Below are positions 16,130-24,828 of a stretch of 64,000 nucleotides of DNA, one piece after another. Location: the NCBI RefSeq assembly GCF_947301925.1, contig NZ_CAMYUE010000001.1:434001-498000 (forward strand). Reading direction: 5' to 3'. The notes under the pieces are model-generated. The model searched no databases. It saw only the letters and a program-made list of their open reading frames with translations, and was not told the origin of the DNA. Each line of letters begins with the position of its first letter. Within the stretch, counting starts at the first letter, position 1. The DNA comes from an uncultured Ruminococcus sp. (lineage in GTDB: Bacteria > Bacillota > Clostridia > Oscillospirales > Ruminococcaceae). The position numbers were made by a program, and so were the translations under genes.

Positions 16130-16624
16130 ATGAAAGATGAATTCGTTGTTATCGACATTACAACAAACGGACTGGACGAAGATTCTGAAATAGTCAGCTT
16201 TGCCGCACTCAGATTTGAAAACGGAGTTTCTACCGACCGCTTCTTTGAGTATGTTAACAGCGGAGCTGTTCTCTCAGATAATGTTTCCGAGATACTGGGA
16301 ATCACCAATGATACGCCGCAAAGATACGGAACGACTATGGAAGATGCTTATTGGCAGTTCATAGAGTTCTGCTACGGCAATGATCTGGTCACTATGCATC
16401 ATGACTATGATAGCAAGTTCATGGATCGTATATGCAGGGAATATGATCTCCCATTTCTTGAAAATCATATCACTGACCTTGATACTCTATTCCATCTGAA
16501 GTATCATCGAGGCTACAGCACACGCTTTGCTGAAAAACAGCTAGGTATCTCTACCGTTGAAACAGACAAATGGAGGCACCTCGATATTGCTGGAAAAGTA
16601 TATTTAGCACTACAAGGAGAATGA
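16130..16624 (+). CDS. DnaQ-fold exonuclease-like protein with degenerate active site
   Basis: 164 residues with the overall DEDDh exonuclease pattern: FVVIDITTNGL at the N-terminus, HHDYDSKFM in the Exo II position, then a KWRHLDIAGKVYL C-terminal helix. The Exo I motif D-x-E reads D9-I-T11, and the position of the Exo III catalytic His is a Lys (five residues before the Asp). Catalysis is therefore doubtful and a binding role more likely. The ATG follows GAGGTGA. The nuclease-helicase gene begins 90 bases downstream in the same direction. Confidence 0.7.
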   Translation: MKDEFVVIDITTNGLDEDSEIVSFAALRFENGVSTDRFFEYVNSGAVLSDNVSEILGITNDTPQRYGTTMEDAYWQFIEFCYGNDLVTMHHDYDSKFMDRICREYDLPFLENHITDLDTLFHLKYHRGYSTRFAEKQLGISTVETDKWRHLDIAGKVYLALQGE

Positions 16625-16657
16625 TTGAAAACCTGCTCCTACAAAGAAATATCATTC

Positions 16658-16687
16658 AAACGATGTACGAAATACCGTACATCGTTT
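16658..16687. promoter_or_regulatory. Long palindrome in front of the nuclease-helicase gene
   Basis: AAACGATGTACG and its exact complement CGTACATCGTTT flank a 6-nt centre. It lies between the DnaQ-like stop and the helicase start, followed by TTTTATACTATAAT, which could be a -10 region. It may be an operator or a weak terminator; it contains the ATGTACGAAA also found at 13746. Confidence 0.5.
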
Positions 16688-16714
16688 CTTTTATACTATA
16701 ATAGGGGCGATAGT

Positions 16715-19399
16715 ATGAATGATAAGGATATACGCAAAATACTGATAAATTACCTTCTTGCAGAGCGTCAGGATATTCGCATATATCAGGAAAAGTCAAT
16801 AGGCAGCTCTATCTGCGATGTGATGGCAGTCAGTTCTCACCTGACTGGTTACGAAATAAAGAGCGACAGCGATGATTACAGCAGGCTTGACAGGCAAGTC
16901 TCTGCCTACGATAGTTTCTTTGACAAGAATTATCTTGTAATTAGTCAGAAGCACAGAAAATCAGCTGAAAGCAAGGTTCCTCGTCACTGGGGAATCATAA
17001 GCATAGAGCAGGACAATGTTGAAATTCTTCGCAGAGCAGCTAATAATCCTAACGTTTCAAGGCGCTCACAGCTGACAGTCCTATGGAAACTTGAGCTAAA
17101 GAATATACTTGTCCAAAACTCGATGCCTATGTATGCTCAGAAGGATAAACAATACATCTCATATCAGATATCAAAACAAGTTGATACTGCTATTCTTGGT
17201 AAACAAATTGCCTATGAGCTATATAATCGGGATTATTCATACTATGCTGCAAAAGACTTTACTATCAGGAACGATAGCGATACAAGTCAAACACCATTGT
17301 TCGAGCTCATTGAAAGGGTAGCCGAAGACGATACGAACAACTTTACTCTTGAGGAATGGATATCTTTATATAGTAAGGCAAAGGAGATTCAACAGGAAAA
17401 GCAGAAACAGTTTGCAACAACTGTTACATCAAGAGCTGAACACAAGATAAAGTATTCCGATATTGAAGTCTCTCTCGGCGCTCCGTGGATATCAGAAGGA
17501 ATAATAAATGATTTTATATACCATCTTCTTGGCATCAGTTCTGATCTGGTAAAATATGAATATAACACCGGAACATGGACAGTACATGATAAAAAAGCAT
17601 ATTATAATAATATCAACACAGCGTGCACCGTAAAATATGGCTTGAAAAGGTATAACGCTTTACATATCATAGAAGCAACTTTGAATCTTCGCGAGATTAA
17701 ACTATACGATTCCAATAACAAATATGATGAAACAGATACAATTGCCGCTCTGGGTAAGCAGCGTCTAATAATCGAAGAATTCCGCAAATGGATCTGGCTT
17801 GACGAAGACAGAATATGGGAAGTTGAAGAAGCATACAACAAGATATTTTCAGATCTTGAAAAGCCATCATATAGCGGAAGAGAGATAGTCTTTCCTGAAA
17901 TGGCTGAAAACTTTGAACTATATGATTATCAGAAGGACGCAGTTGAAAGAATAATCCACGAGAAGAACACTCTTCTTGCATTTGACGTTGGCTCGGGAAA
18001 GACGTATATAATGATAGCGGCAGCAATGAAAATGCGGCAAATGGGGATGTCTCGCAAAAATATGTTTGTCGTTCCAAATAATATTGCGGGTCAGTGGGAG
18101 AAGATATTCACCGACTTATATCCCAAGGCGAAACTCCTCACTATTGATCCTAAAAGCTTCAAGCCTGAACTAAGGGAAAAAGTCCTTGTTCAGATGCGTG
18201 ACGGAGACTATGACGGAATCATTATTGCTTACAGCTGCTTTGAAATGATACCTCTGTCCAGCACTTACGTTGTATGCAATATGGAGCAGCAGCTTGAAAA
18301 GCTGAATGGAGCGGTAAGCTCATTGCGATACGGCGATGCACGAATTACGATTATTAATCGTGAAAAGGAATATATATGCAAGCTTACAGATGAATTACTG
18401 AAATCTATGGAAAAAATGCCGCTTCATATTACTTTTGACCAGCTTGAAATAAATACTATCTTCCTTGATGAAGCTCATAATTTCAAGAATATACCGATTC
18501 GTACAAGGCTTAAAAATCTTCGTGGTATCAATGTCAACGGCTCAAATAAGTGCCACGAAATGCTGAAAAAAATACATTGTGTTCAGGAACAGAACGGCGG
18601 TCGCGGAGCTGTCCTTGCAACCGGCACGCCGCTCTGTAATTCAATATCTGACGTTTATGCTATGCAGATGTTTCTTCAGTACGAGCAGCTTGAAAGCAGA
18701 CAGCTGCATATATTTGATAATTGGGTAAGGACTTTTGCTCAGCCCGAGCAGATATGCGAAATAGATGTTGATACCTCCAAGTTCCGTATGGTAAGAAGGT
18801 TTTCAAGATTTTTCAACCTGCCGGAACTATCGCTTTTATTCTCGCAGGTATCTGTTTTTCATGCAACTGATAAAAGTGGGTTGCCGGAATTTAGAGCTTA
18901 TGATGATATAACCATCAAACGGCATAAGCTTATAACCTCTTATATGAATAAGCTTTGCACCAGAACTGACAGAATTCGCTCTAAGCGCGTAAGCCCCAGA
19001 GAAGATAATATGTTGAAGGTCAGCACTGACGGTCGAAAAGCTGCTCTTGATCTGTCTCTTGTCGGTGAGCAGCAAGAGTATGATAAAACATCAAAACTCA
19101 CACGCTGCATAGATGAAATAATGAAGATATATAAAGAAAATGATGCCTGCTCCCAGCTTGTATTCTGCGATTATTCTACGCCTAAAGGCGAGCAATTCAG
19201 CGTATACGCCAAGCTTAAAGAGTTACGCTACTGGCAGAACCTGCGTGATGTCAGTGATGCGGAGCTCGCTTCCTACCTTCAGGTTGGAGAGAGAACGTTG
19301 CGCGAATACGATAAAAGTGCACAGCACGTTACGCTTGAGAAGGTCGACAATCTTCTCAGTGTTACCGGAATGGAACTTAACGATTTAATGACCCTCTAA
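16715..19399 (+). CDS. sce7726-type nuclease domain fused to truncated SNF2 helicase and a C-terminal XRE helix-turn-helix
   Basis: 894 residues from the ATG at 16715 behind AGGGG. Residues 1-190 match the sce7726 / MmcB-like PD-(D/E)XK fold: CDVMAV (D35) then YEIKS (E47, K49). An SNF2 motor follows, with DVGSGKT near 424, DEAH near 584 and ATGTP near 636, of the kind found in large mobile-element helicase/methylases. At the start of the second lobe (QLVFCDYSTPKG, about residue 825) the usual sequence stops at about 836. The protein then continues as an unrelated ~55-residue XRE helix-turn-helix (DAELASYLQVGERTLREYD). Motifs V and VI are absent, so ATP-driven translocation is unlikely. It looks like a deletion fusion with a small regulator gene that stood before the integrase. 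Confidence 0.8.
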   Translation: MNDKDIRKILINYLLAERQDIRIYQEKSIGSSICDVMAVSSHLTGYEIKSDSDDYSRLDRQVSAYDSFFDKNYLVISQKHRKSAESKVPRHWGIISIEQDNVEILRRAANNPNVSRRSQLTVLWKLELKNILVQNSMPMYAQKDKQYISYQISKQVDTAILGKQIAYELYNRDYSYYAAKDFTIRNDSDTSQTPLFELIERVAEDDTNNFTLEEWISLYSKAKEIQQEKQKQFATTVTSRAEHKIKYSDIEVSLGAPWISEGIINDFIYHLLGISSDLVKYEYNTGTWTVHDKKAYYNNINTACTVKYGLKRYNALHIIEATLNLREIKLYDSNNKYDETDTIAALGKQRLIIEEFRKWIWLDEDRIWEVEEAYNKIFSDLEKPSYSGREIVFPEMAENFELYDYQKDAVERIIHEKNTLLAFDVGSGKTYIMIAAAMKMRQMGMSRKNMFVVPNNIAGQWEKIFTDLYPKAKLLTIDPKSFKPELREKVLVQMRDGDYDGIIIAYSCFEMIPLSSTYVVCNMEQQLEKLNGAVSSLRYGDARITIINREKEYICKLTDELLKSMEKMPLHITFDQLEINTIFLDEAHNFKNIPIRTRLKNLRGINVNGSNKCHEMLKKIHCVQEQNGGRGAVLATGTPLCNSISDVYAMQMFLQYEQLESRQLHIFDNWVRTFAQPEQICEIDVDTSKFRMVRRFSRFFNLPELSLLFSQVSVFHATDKSGLPEFRAYDDITIKRHKLITSYMNKLCTRTDRIRSKRVSPREDNMLKVSTDGRKAALDLSLVGEQQEYDKTSKLTRCIDEIMKIYKENDACSQLVFCDYSTPKGEQFSVYAKLKELRYWQNLRDVSDAELASYLQVGERTLREYDKSAQHVTLEKVDNLLSVTGMELNDLMTL

Positions 19400-19406
19400 A
19401 ACCCTC

Positions 19407-19457
19407 TTTACAAATCTTTGAAAGGCTGTTATAATAGTGATATTGGAACAGCCTTTC
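19407..19457 (+). promoter_or_regulatory. Integrase promoter of element 2 with flanking inverted repeat
   Basis: TTTACA (19407-19412), 17 nt, TATAAT (19430-19435). An 11-bp inverted repeat GAAAGGCTGTT (19420-19430) / AACAGCCTTTC (19447-19457) brackets the start point. It could serve as operator or as a hairpin in the leader. Confidence 0.6.
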
Positions 19458-19482
19458 ATATTTTTATGAAAGGAAGTTGAAA

Positions 19483-20550
19483 ATGAAGGCAACACAATTA
19501 CCTTCAGGATCATATAGGGTTCAGGTAGTAGTCGGCAAGGATGAAACAGGTAAGCGTATTGTTAAGTCTTTTACAGGCGATACAGCTGATGAAGCTATTT
19601 TTGAGGCACTGAAATTCAAGAATAGTATCGGTGCAGCAGCTAATGCTAAAACCATGACAGTAGGGCAGGCATTTACTCAGTACATAACGGCTCGAGATAA
19701 TGTGTTATCTCCGGCTACCATTCGCGGTTATAATATAATCAAGAATACTCGTCTTCAGAGCATTATGATGACTGAGATACATGCGCTTACTATCAATGAT
19801 ATTCAGTTCGCTGTTAATCAGGACGCTGCAAGACTTAGCCATAAGTCAATAAAGGAATCCGTAGCGTTGCTTAAGAGTGTACTCGGAGTACAGGGCGTTG
19901 AGCTTAATACAAAGCGCATTGCTCTACCTCCGAAGAAGAAAAAGAATATCGTTATACCTGAGGCCAGTGATGTCATCAAGCTTATTATAGGTACTGATAT
20001 CGAGCTCCCATGCTTGCTGGCTATGTGGCTCTCTCTGAGAGTAAGCGAGGTCAGAGGTCTACAGTTCAGGGACATCTCTCCCGACGGAAAGACAATTTCC
20101 ATCGAAAGAGCGAGGATCTATTTTGACGGTAGTGATATCCTCAGGGACTGCAACAAGACCTACGAGAGCACTCGCACAAACTTGCTTCCGCCCTACATAT
20201 ATGACCTGATAAAAAAAGTTCCTCACAAGGAACCAACCGACTTTATAGTGACTATGAGCTATCAGACTATTAACGGTCACTTCAGGAAGCTCATGGAGAA
20301 GGCTGGTTATAACATAACCTTCCACAAGCTTCGTCACGAATTTGCTACTACTCTTAATGATCTTGGTATTCCCAGTAACTATATCCAGAAGCTGGGAGGC
20401 TGGTCTACTGACAACATTATGAAGTCGGTATACACACATACGACGTTCTCCAAGGAGAACGAATGCCAGAATAAGATCAATGATTTCTTCATGTCAGCCA
20501 TCGAATCGGCGGCTAATAGCGAGGACGAGAAAGCAGCTGAAACTGCATGA
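19483..20550 (+). CDS. int: Tyrosine integrase of element 2
   Basis: 355 residues from the ATG at 19483, six bases after AAGGAAG (a TTG two codons earlier is less well spaced). It has an N-terminal arm-binding domain (SYRVQVVVGKDETGK), a core-binding domain at about 55-140 and a catalytic domain with Arg near 184 (SLRVSEVRGL), HKLRH near 280, GGWSTDN and Tyr in SVYTHT near 316. It is only moderately similar to the prophage integrase but uses the same tRNA 3' end: its stop lies 70 bases from the 22-bp core at 20622-20643. Confidence 0.93.
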   Translation: MKATQLPSGSYRVQVVVGKDETGKRIVKSFTGDTADEAIFEALKFKNSIGAAANAKTMTVGQAFTQYITARDNVLSPATIRGYNIIKNTRLQSIMMTEIHALTINDIQFAVNQDAARLSHKSIKESVALLKSVLGVQGVELNTKRIALPPKKKKNIVIPEASDVIKLIIGTDIELPCLLAMWLSLRVSEVRGLQFRDISPDGKTISIERARIYFDGSDILRDCNKTYESTRTNLLPPYIYDLIKKVPHKEPTDFIVTMSYQTINGHFRKLMEKAGYNITFHKLRHEFATTLNDLGIPSNYIQKLGGWSTDNIMKSVYTHTTFSKENECQNKINDFFMSAIESAANSEDEKAAETA

Positions 20551-20573
20551 AAAAAGTCACACGCCGTCACACG
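20538..20573 (+). repeat. Right-end arm-type repeats of element 2
   Basis: TGAAACTGCAT (20538-20548, inside the integrase 3' end) is followed by TCACACG at 20557-20563 and 20567-20573. This matches the order of motifs at the left end (10003-10061). Confidence 0.6.
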
Positions 20574-20621
20574 GCATTTCAAATGTGGCTAAATACAGCC
20601 TTTTGCGGGCAAATTATAGAA

Positions 20622-20643
20622 GTTCGAATCCCTCTCTGTCCGC
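20622..20643 (+). other. Right attachment core of element 2 (tRNA-Ser 3' end)
   Basis: 22 bases identical to 9891-9912, starting GTTCGAATCC: half of the T-arm and the acceptor strand of tRNA-Ser. The match ends one base after the discriminator G on one side and at the T-loop on the other. Beyond it is host DNA with its own tRNA-style terminator (stem arms 20661-20670 and 20693-20702, then T-rich). The rest of the spacer up to 20911 shows no gene. Confidence 0.85.
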
Positions 20644-20660
20644 TCAAATAATGAGTTAGA

Positions 20661-20704
20661 AAAATGGCTGTATCGCGTAAAATAGCGGGATTCAGCCATT
20701 TTTC
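20661..20704 (+). terminator. Probable original tRNA-Ser terminator
   Basis: AAAATGGCTG pairs with CAGCCATTTT around a partly paired centre, followed by TTCTTTT. It lies just after the displaced tRNA end. Confidence 0.6.
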
Positions 20705-20911
20705 TTTTATGTATTGAATAGAAGAAGATTTCAATGAACAGAAGAAAAATCCACGTAAAGCAGGCATTTTTCAGACCTATTCCGCACGGAATTCACAAGA
20801 ATAAACCACCGGGTGTATACTAATAAGTGTCTATAATACGTTATTTATCATCAAGAAATCCCTTGACCAGCCTATGATCATAGGATCACCTCCTTCAAAA
20901 TGATATAAGAA

Positions 20912-20931
20912 AACCGCCCGTGAAGGGCGGT
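20912..20931 (-). terminator. Terminator of the LRR-dockerin gene
   Basis: ACCGCCC / GGGCGGT hairpin; on the minus strand it is followed by a T-rich stretch, 20 bases after the stop codon. Confidence 0.7.
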
Positions 20932-20950
20932 CATCATATTAGGAAATTTC

Positions 20951-23008
20951 TTAATTCTTTTTTATGAATTCTTCCATTGACATCGGAGTTTCTTTTGTAG
21001 TCGATACATATGCGTAGTATGAAAGAATATTGGAAGCGTCAACAGCGTTTATATCACCGTCATGGTTTACATCTGCTGCTGTCTTCTGATCTTCGTCATA
21101 TCCGCCGTCCTGATTTGTTGAAGTCATTGCATAATATGAAAGTACTGATGAGGCATCTACTGCATTTATTTCTCCGTCTTTGTTTACATCTCCGAGGGTG
21201 TAGGTCACTGGTTTTACCGGTGCTGTGGTGGTCGAGGTCGAAGTAGTGGTCGTGGTTGATGTAGTAGTTGTTGAAGTCACTGAACCTGATACTGATGTTG
21301 TTGATGTAACAGCAGGAACATCTATTATCAGTTCTCCGTCATTATTTACTGAAATGGTGCCGTTTGATTTTATATAATGCAGATATCGTTTCAATGTTGA
21401 AGCGCTTATGTACTCGCCGAGACCATTCGTAAGCAGACCCGATGCTTCGGCATAAACACTTACATCAGCACCTGTTATGGCGCCGGTAATATTTACCGGC
21501 TTCCCTTTTGGTACGTAAATACCGCCTTTATCGCCCTTAATGCAGATATTGCCGCTTAGATTTACCGTACCATTTTTCAAGCACTTTAAACCATAGTCTT
21601 TTTCACTTATTATCTTACCGCCTGATATATTCACTATGCAGTCCGAAGGAGAACCGCTGACAGCTGCTCCAATGTCTGAGTGCATCTCTCCGTCTGTTAT
21701 ATTGAGAGTACCGGCAAATGTATCAGCAAGCCATACTGAATATACGTTGGTTTTTCCGTTTTCAGCAGAGGAAGCCTTCAATACTCCGCCCATGATGTTT
21801 ATTATGCCGTCTTTGGTCCTTACAGAAAGAGCATGACTGTAGTATCCGATGATCTCGCCGCCGTAATAATCAAAACTACCATCATTGATCCTTACTGTTG
21901 CGCAGACCGTCTTCTTATCATAGCCATAAAAGTTGCCGCCATAGATGGTCAGTTTATTATATGATGTTATAAGGTTGCTGTCTGCTGTGCAAATGATCTT
22001 ACCTTTTTTCTGCTGATCACTGTCCCTGATTATAACATTGCTTGTGCTGTTGCATATTATCTCAGGGATCTTTACTGTATGGCCGTTCAGGTCAAGATCA
22101 AGTTTTCCGCTTATGGTTATATAGCTTTTAACGTCTACATCGCATTCAAGCTTATAAACACCTGCAACAGGCAGACTGTCAGTTCTTTTCCAAGCTCTTT
22201 CTTCACTTTCAATGAAATCCAGCCCATTCTTCTTTGCGAAAGTCTCCGCAGCTGAATCCTTAAAACCGTAAATAGTGTCTATTTTGCTGTCCCTGAGAGC
22301 ATTTCCGTTTATCATGGTAACTCCCGAAGGGATAAACAGCGAAGTAAACGTTGTACCCGAAAATGCATCATTCTGTATCGCAGTTACTGAATCAGGAATA
22401 TCAACTTCCTTAAGTTTTACACAATCTTTGAAAGCATTGCTGTATATCACTGTTAAAGACTGTGGAAGATCCACAGATTCAAGTTTCTTACACCCCATAA
22501 ACAAACTGTTTGTATCCAGTGTTACTACTGATTCCGGAATAACTACTGACTTGACAGCTGTACCGCTGAAAGCATACTGTCCGATACTTGTTACCGAATC
22601 AGGAATGATGATGCTTGTAAGTGAAGTACAGTTTTCAAATACATACTCGCCTATACCGGTAAGTGATTCAGGCAATTCTATTGACTGAATGTCATGGCAC
22701 GATGAAAAAGCATAATTACCTATATGAGTTATTCCTTCCTCAATTATGACTTTTTTAATCGGAGCAATATTGGCAAAAGGGTTCTTTCCATCCGCATAAT
22801 CGGATATAGCACCATTTCCGCTGATAGTCAGATTTCCTGCATCGTCAAGGGAATACGTCGCACTATCGCCGCAAGTTCCTGTGTTCACTGATGTATCTTC
22901 AGCTTCAGCCGCCAAAGTTTCAGTTCTTTCATAAGAATTAAAGTTAGAAACAGAGCAAGTAATAACAAGCGCACTAAGCATGGTTGAGAGTATTCTTTTT
23001 GAAATCAT
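20951..23008 (-). CDS. Secreted BspA-type LRR protein with C-terminal dockerin
   Basis: 685 residues from the ATG at 23006-23008 behind AGGAGG. A signal peptide comes first (MISKRILSTMLSALVITCS). Then LRR_5 repeats at about 70-270 with the IPDSVTSIGQYAF pattern; a region of short beta-helix-like repeats at about 290-570 with many ING, ISG and TVKI strands; a Thr/Ser linker; and a type I dockerin with two Ca-binding repeats (GDVNKDGEINAVDAS and ADVNHDGDINAVDAS). It is exported and should dock to a cohesin on a scaffoldin. The beta-helix part may bind or cut polysaccharide, but no catalytic residues are evident. Confidence 0.9.
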   Translation of the reverse strand: MISKRILSTMLSALVITCSVSNFNSYERTETLAAEAEDTSVNTGTCGDSATYSLDDAGNLTISGNGAISDYADGKNPFANIAPIKKVIIEEGITHIGNYAFSSCHDIQSIELPESLTGIGEYVFENCTSLTSIIIPDSVTSIGQYAFSGTAVKSVVIPESVVTLDTNSLFMGCKKLESVDLPQSLTVIYSNAFKDCVKLKEVDIPDSVTAIQNDAFSGTTFTSLFIPSGVTMINGNALRDSKIDTIYGFKDSAAETFAKKNGLDFIESEERAWKRTDSLPVAGVYKLECDVDVKSYITISGKLDLDLNGHTVKIPEIICNSTSNVIIRDSDQQKKGKIICTADSNLITSYNKLTIYGGNFYGYDKKTVCATVRINDGSFDYYGGEIIGYYSHALSVRTKDGIINIMGGVLKASSAENGKTNVYSVWLADTFAGTLNITDGEMHSDIGAAVSGSPSDCIVNISGGKIISEKDYGLKCLKNGTVNLSGNICIKGDKGGIYVPKGKPVNITGAITGADVSVYAEASGLLTNGLGEYISASTLKRYLHYIKSNGTISVNNDGELIIDVPAVTSTTSVSGSVTSTTTTSTTTTTSTSTTTAPVKPVTYTLGDVNKDGEINAVDASSVLSYYAMTSTNQDGGYDEDQKTAADVNHDGDINAVDASNILSYYAYVSTTKETPMSMEEFIKKN

Positions 23009-23147
23009 AATAAGGTTCCTCCTGTAAGAAAAGCTTTGTTTGTCATTATTTGTGCCAATAGTCACTTATGACTGTTGCTTTCGGTACAGCCAGTGTTGTG
23101 ACTCCTTAATTGTAGCATAATTAACTATATTAGTCAAGACAAAAGCT

Positions 23148-23172
23148 AAGCCGCCCCTGAGGGCGGCTCTTT
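23148..23172 (-). terminator. Terminator after the frameshifted exported-protein gene
   Basis: GCCGCCC...GGGCGGC hairpin just beyond the stop at 23177, with a T-rich stretch after it on the minus strand. Confidence 0.65.
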
Positions 23173-23176
23173 CATG

Positions 23177-24606
23177 TCACTGTGCGTTCTTGTAGGCCAG
23201 TGTTGCCTTGTAGTATTCGTAAAGTGCTCCCATTGCACAGGTCTCCGTTCTGTCTAAGGGATCAACGAGACAATCATAAACATAGGAGAGCACGGATGCG
23301 GTATAGGTGGAGGTGCCGTGATCTGTCGTTACAGTTATGGTATGGGGTTTATCGAGGAGATGTGCGGAGATGCCGCTTGCCGTCACCTGATATCTGTTGT
23401 TGCCGATACTCTTTGGAGTTACCTTCTTGCCGTCCAGCTTCACCTCAAATTTTCCGTTGTAACCATCTTTCTTCGTGAACTTGAAGTTGATAGCGGTGTT
23501 AGAATCGAGGACGAGGGAATAGTTCACCTTTTCGATGTCGGGGTTAGTCTCCCATACCTTCTGAACTTTCATATCTTCGAGTTCGCTGATGTATGCGGTC
23601 TTATTGATCAAATATCTTGCTACCATCTTGAAGCTCTTCTCCATGGCCTTGTGGTCAACGTCGAGAGTCAATTGTTGGCGCTGTGGCTGCTGAGATACTG
23701 CTGCATATAGTAGCCGTAATCGTTGATGCCCATGATGAGGTTCCAGAGCGGTTCTTCATCGCTCTCGTCGAACTTTTTAAGATAGGTCTCGCAGTTGGAT
23801 GTGGTGGTTATGGTCTGCTCGCTGCCGTTATTGTCGTAGTAGTGGAGGGTGGCCTTTACATCATCGGCCATGGATATGGAATTGAGGGCACAGTTGAAGC
23901 CATAATCGCCGGCTTTGTTGGTCTTCTTTGAATTGAACTTTGCCTTCTGCTTCTTGCCGTTGACCTCAAACTCAACGTATGACTTGTTGAGTTTATCTGC
24001 GGGAACGCCGGAAAGATCAGCATAGAAGTTAAGGCTGATAGCGCCGCCGAGCGTCATGGAGTTGGTGGTGAATTCAGGGAGCTTTACCAACTCTTTATAG
24101 TAGATCGTCACCGCACTGGCAGAGAAGTACGTATCACCGGTGCAGCCTGTCAGCGTCACAGAACTGTCATTTATGTCTGTGAATGTAAAAACATTACCAT
24201 TTATTTCAGACAGTGTTCCCTTTGATATAGTAGGTACACTATTATAATTGTAGCGTATAACATCGATATGGTCTATTATTTTATCATCTAAGGCAGAGAT
24301 GGTAGCAGTCATTTTATCATTATAATTATTCAAGAAAAAACAACCGTCCCTCGTATAATCAACTTCTAAGACAAAATACTCTCCAAATTGTTGCCAATCC
24401 GGGTAGTATTCCTCTGATACCATACCATCTTCATCATAGGAAAACGTACTATGCGGCATTGTGATCGTTTCTGAACCTTTGTTATAATAACTTGCAGCCT
24501 GTGCGCTCATGATCAGATCTGATTCACCGGGTTTCACAGGAACCGCACCGCCTACCAGCGCAAAAGCAAGTAACACTGCCGCTGTCTTCTTTAAAATACC
24601 TTTCAT
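23177..24606 (-). pseudogene. Exported protein with a frameshift at ~23669
   Basis: The 5' part (24606 down to 23668) starts MKGILKKTAAVLLAFALVGG, a clear signal peptide. It carries a beta-sandwich-like segment (LGGAISLNFYADLSGVPAD) and ends SSHSANN-stop. The 3' part (from about 23671 to 23177) continues at once in the next frame as TLDVDHKAMEKSFKMV and has a second, similar beta domain (LDSNTAINFKFTKKDGYNG). It has no ribosome binding site and would need a TTG start inside the upstream stop. A single missing base at AATTGACTC explains both. Predicted intact product about 475 residues. No catalytic motifs; function unknown. The 24607-24828 spacer is AT-rich with nothing coding. Confidence 0.75.
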
Positions 24607-24828
24607 TGAAAAACCTCCCTTTTTCTGCATGACAAAATGCGCATCTCACAGGACAGACCTATCCCGCGAAATGCGCTGCTTTAACGTATGAAATTTCAGA
24701 GAGGGCGCAGAAAATCTTTTTCTATATATATATTAACTAAATATACTGCTGCTGCTATTTTTCTGTCCTCCCGCAATATAAGCTAAAAACTTTATACCAC
24801 AGCTGACAGGAATTGTCAAGTTATGCCC

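Noticed and set aside
16625-16714. TTG start for the nuclease-helicase 30 codons earlier
   Set aside because: It abuts the previous stop, runs through the 30-bp palindrome and lacks a ribosome site; ATG 16715 follows AGGGG.
20951-23008. LRR-dockerin gene as part of element 2
   Set aside because: It lies outside the 22-bp right core and after the tRNA terminator, and has a dockerin like other host proteins.
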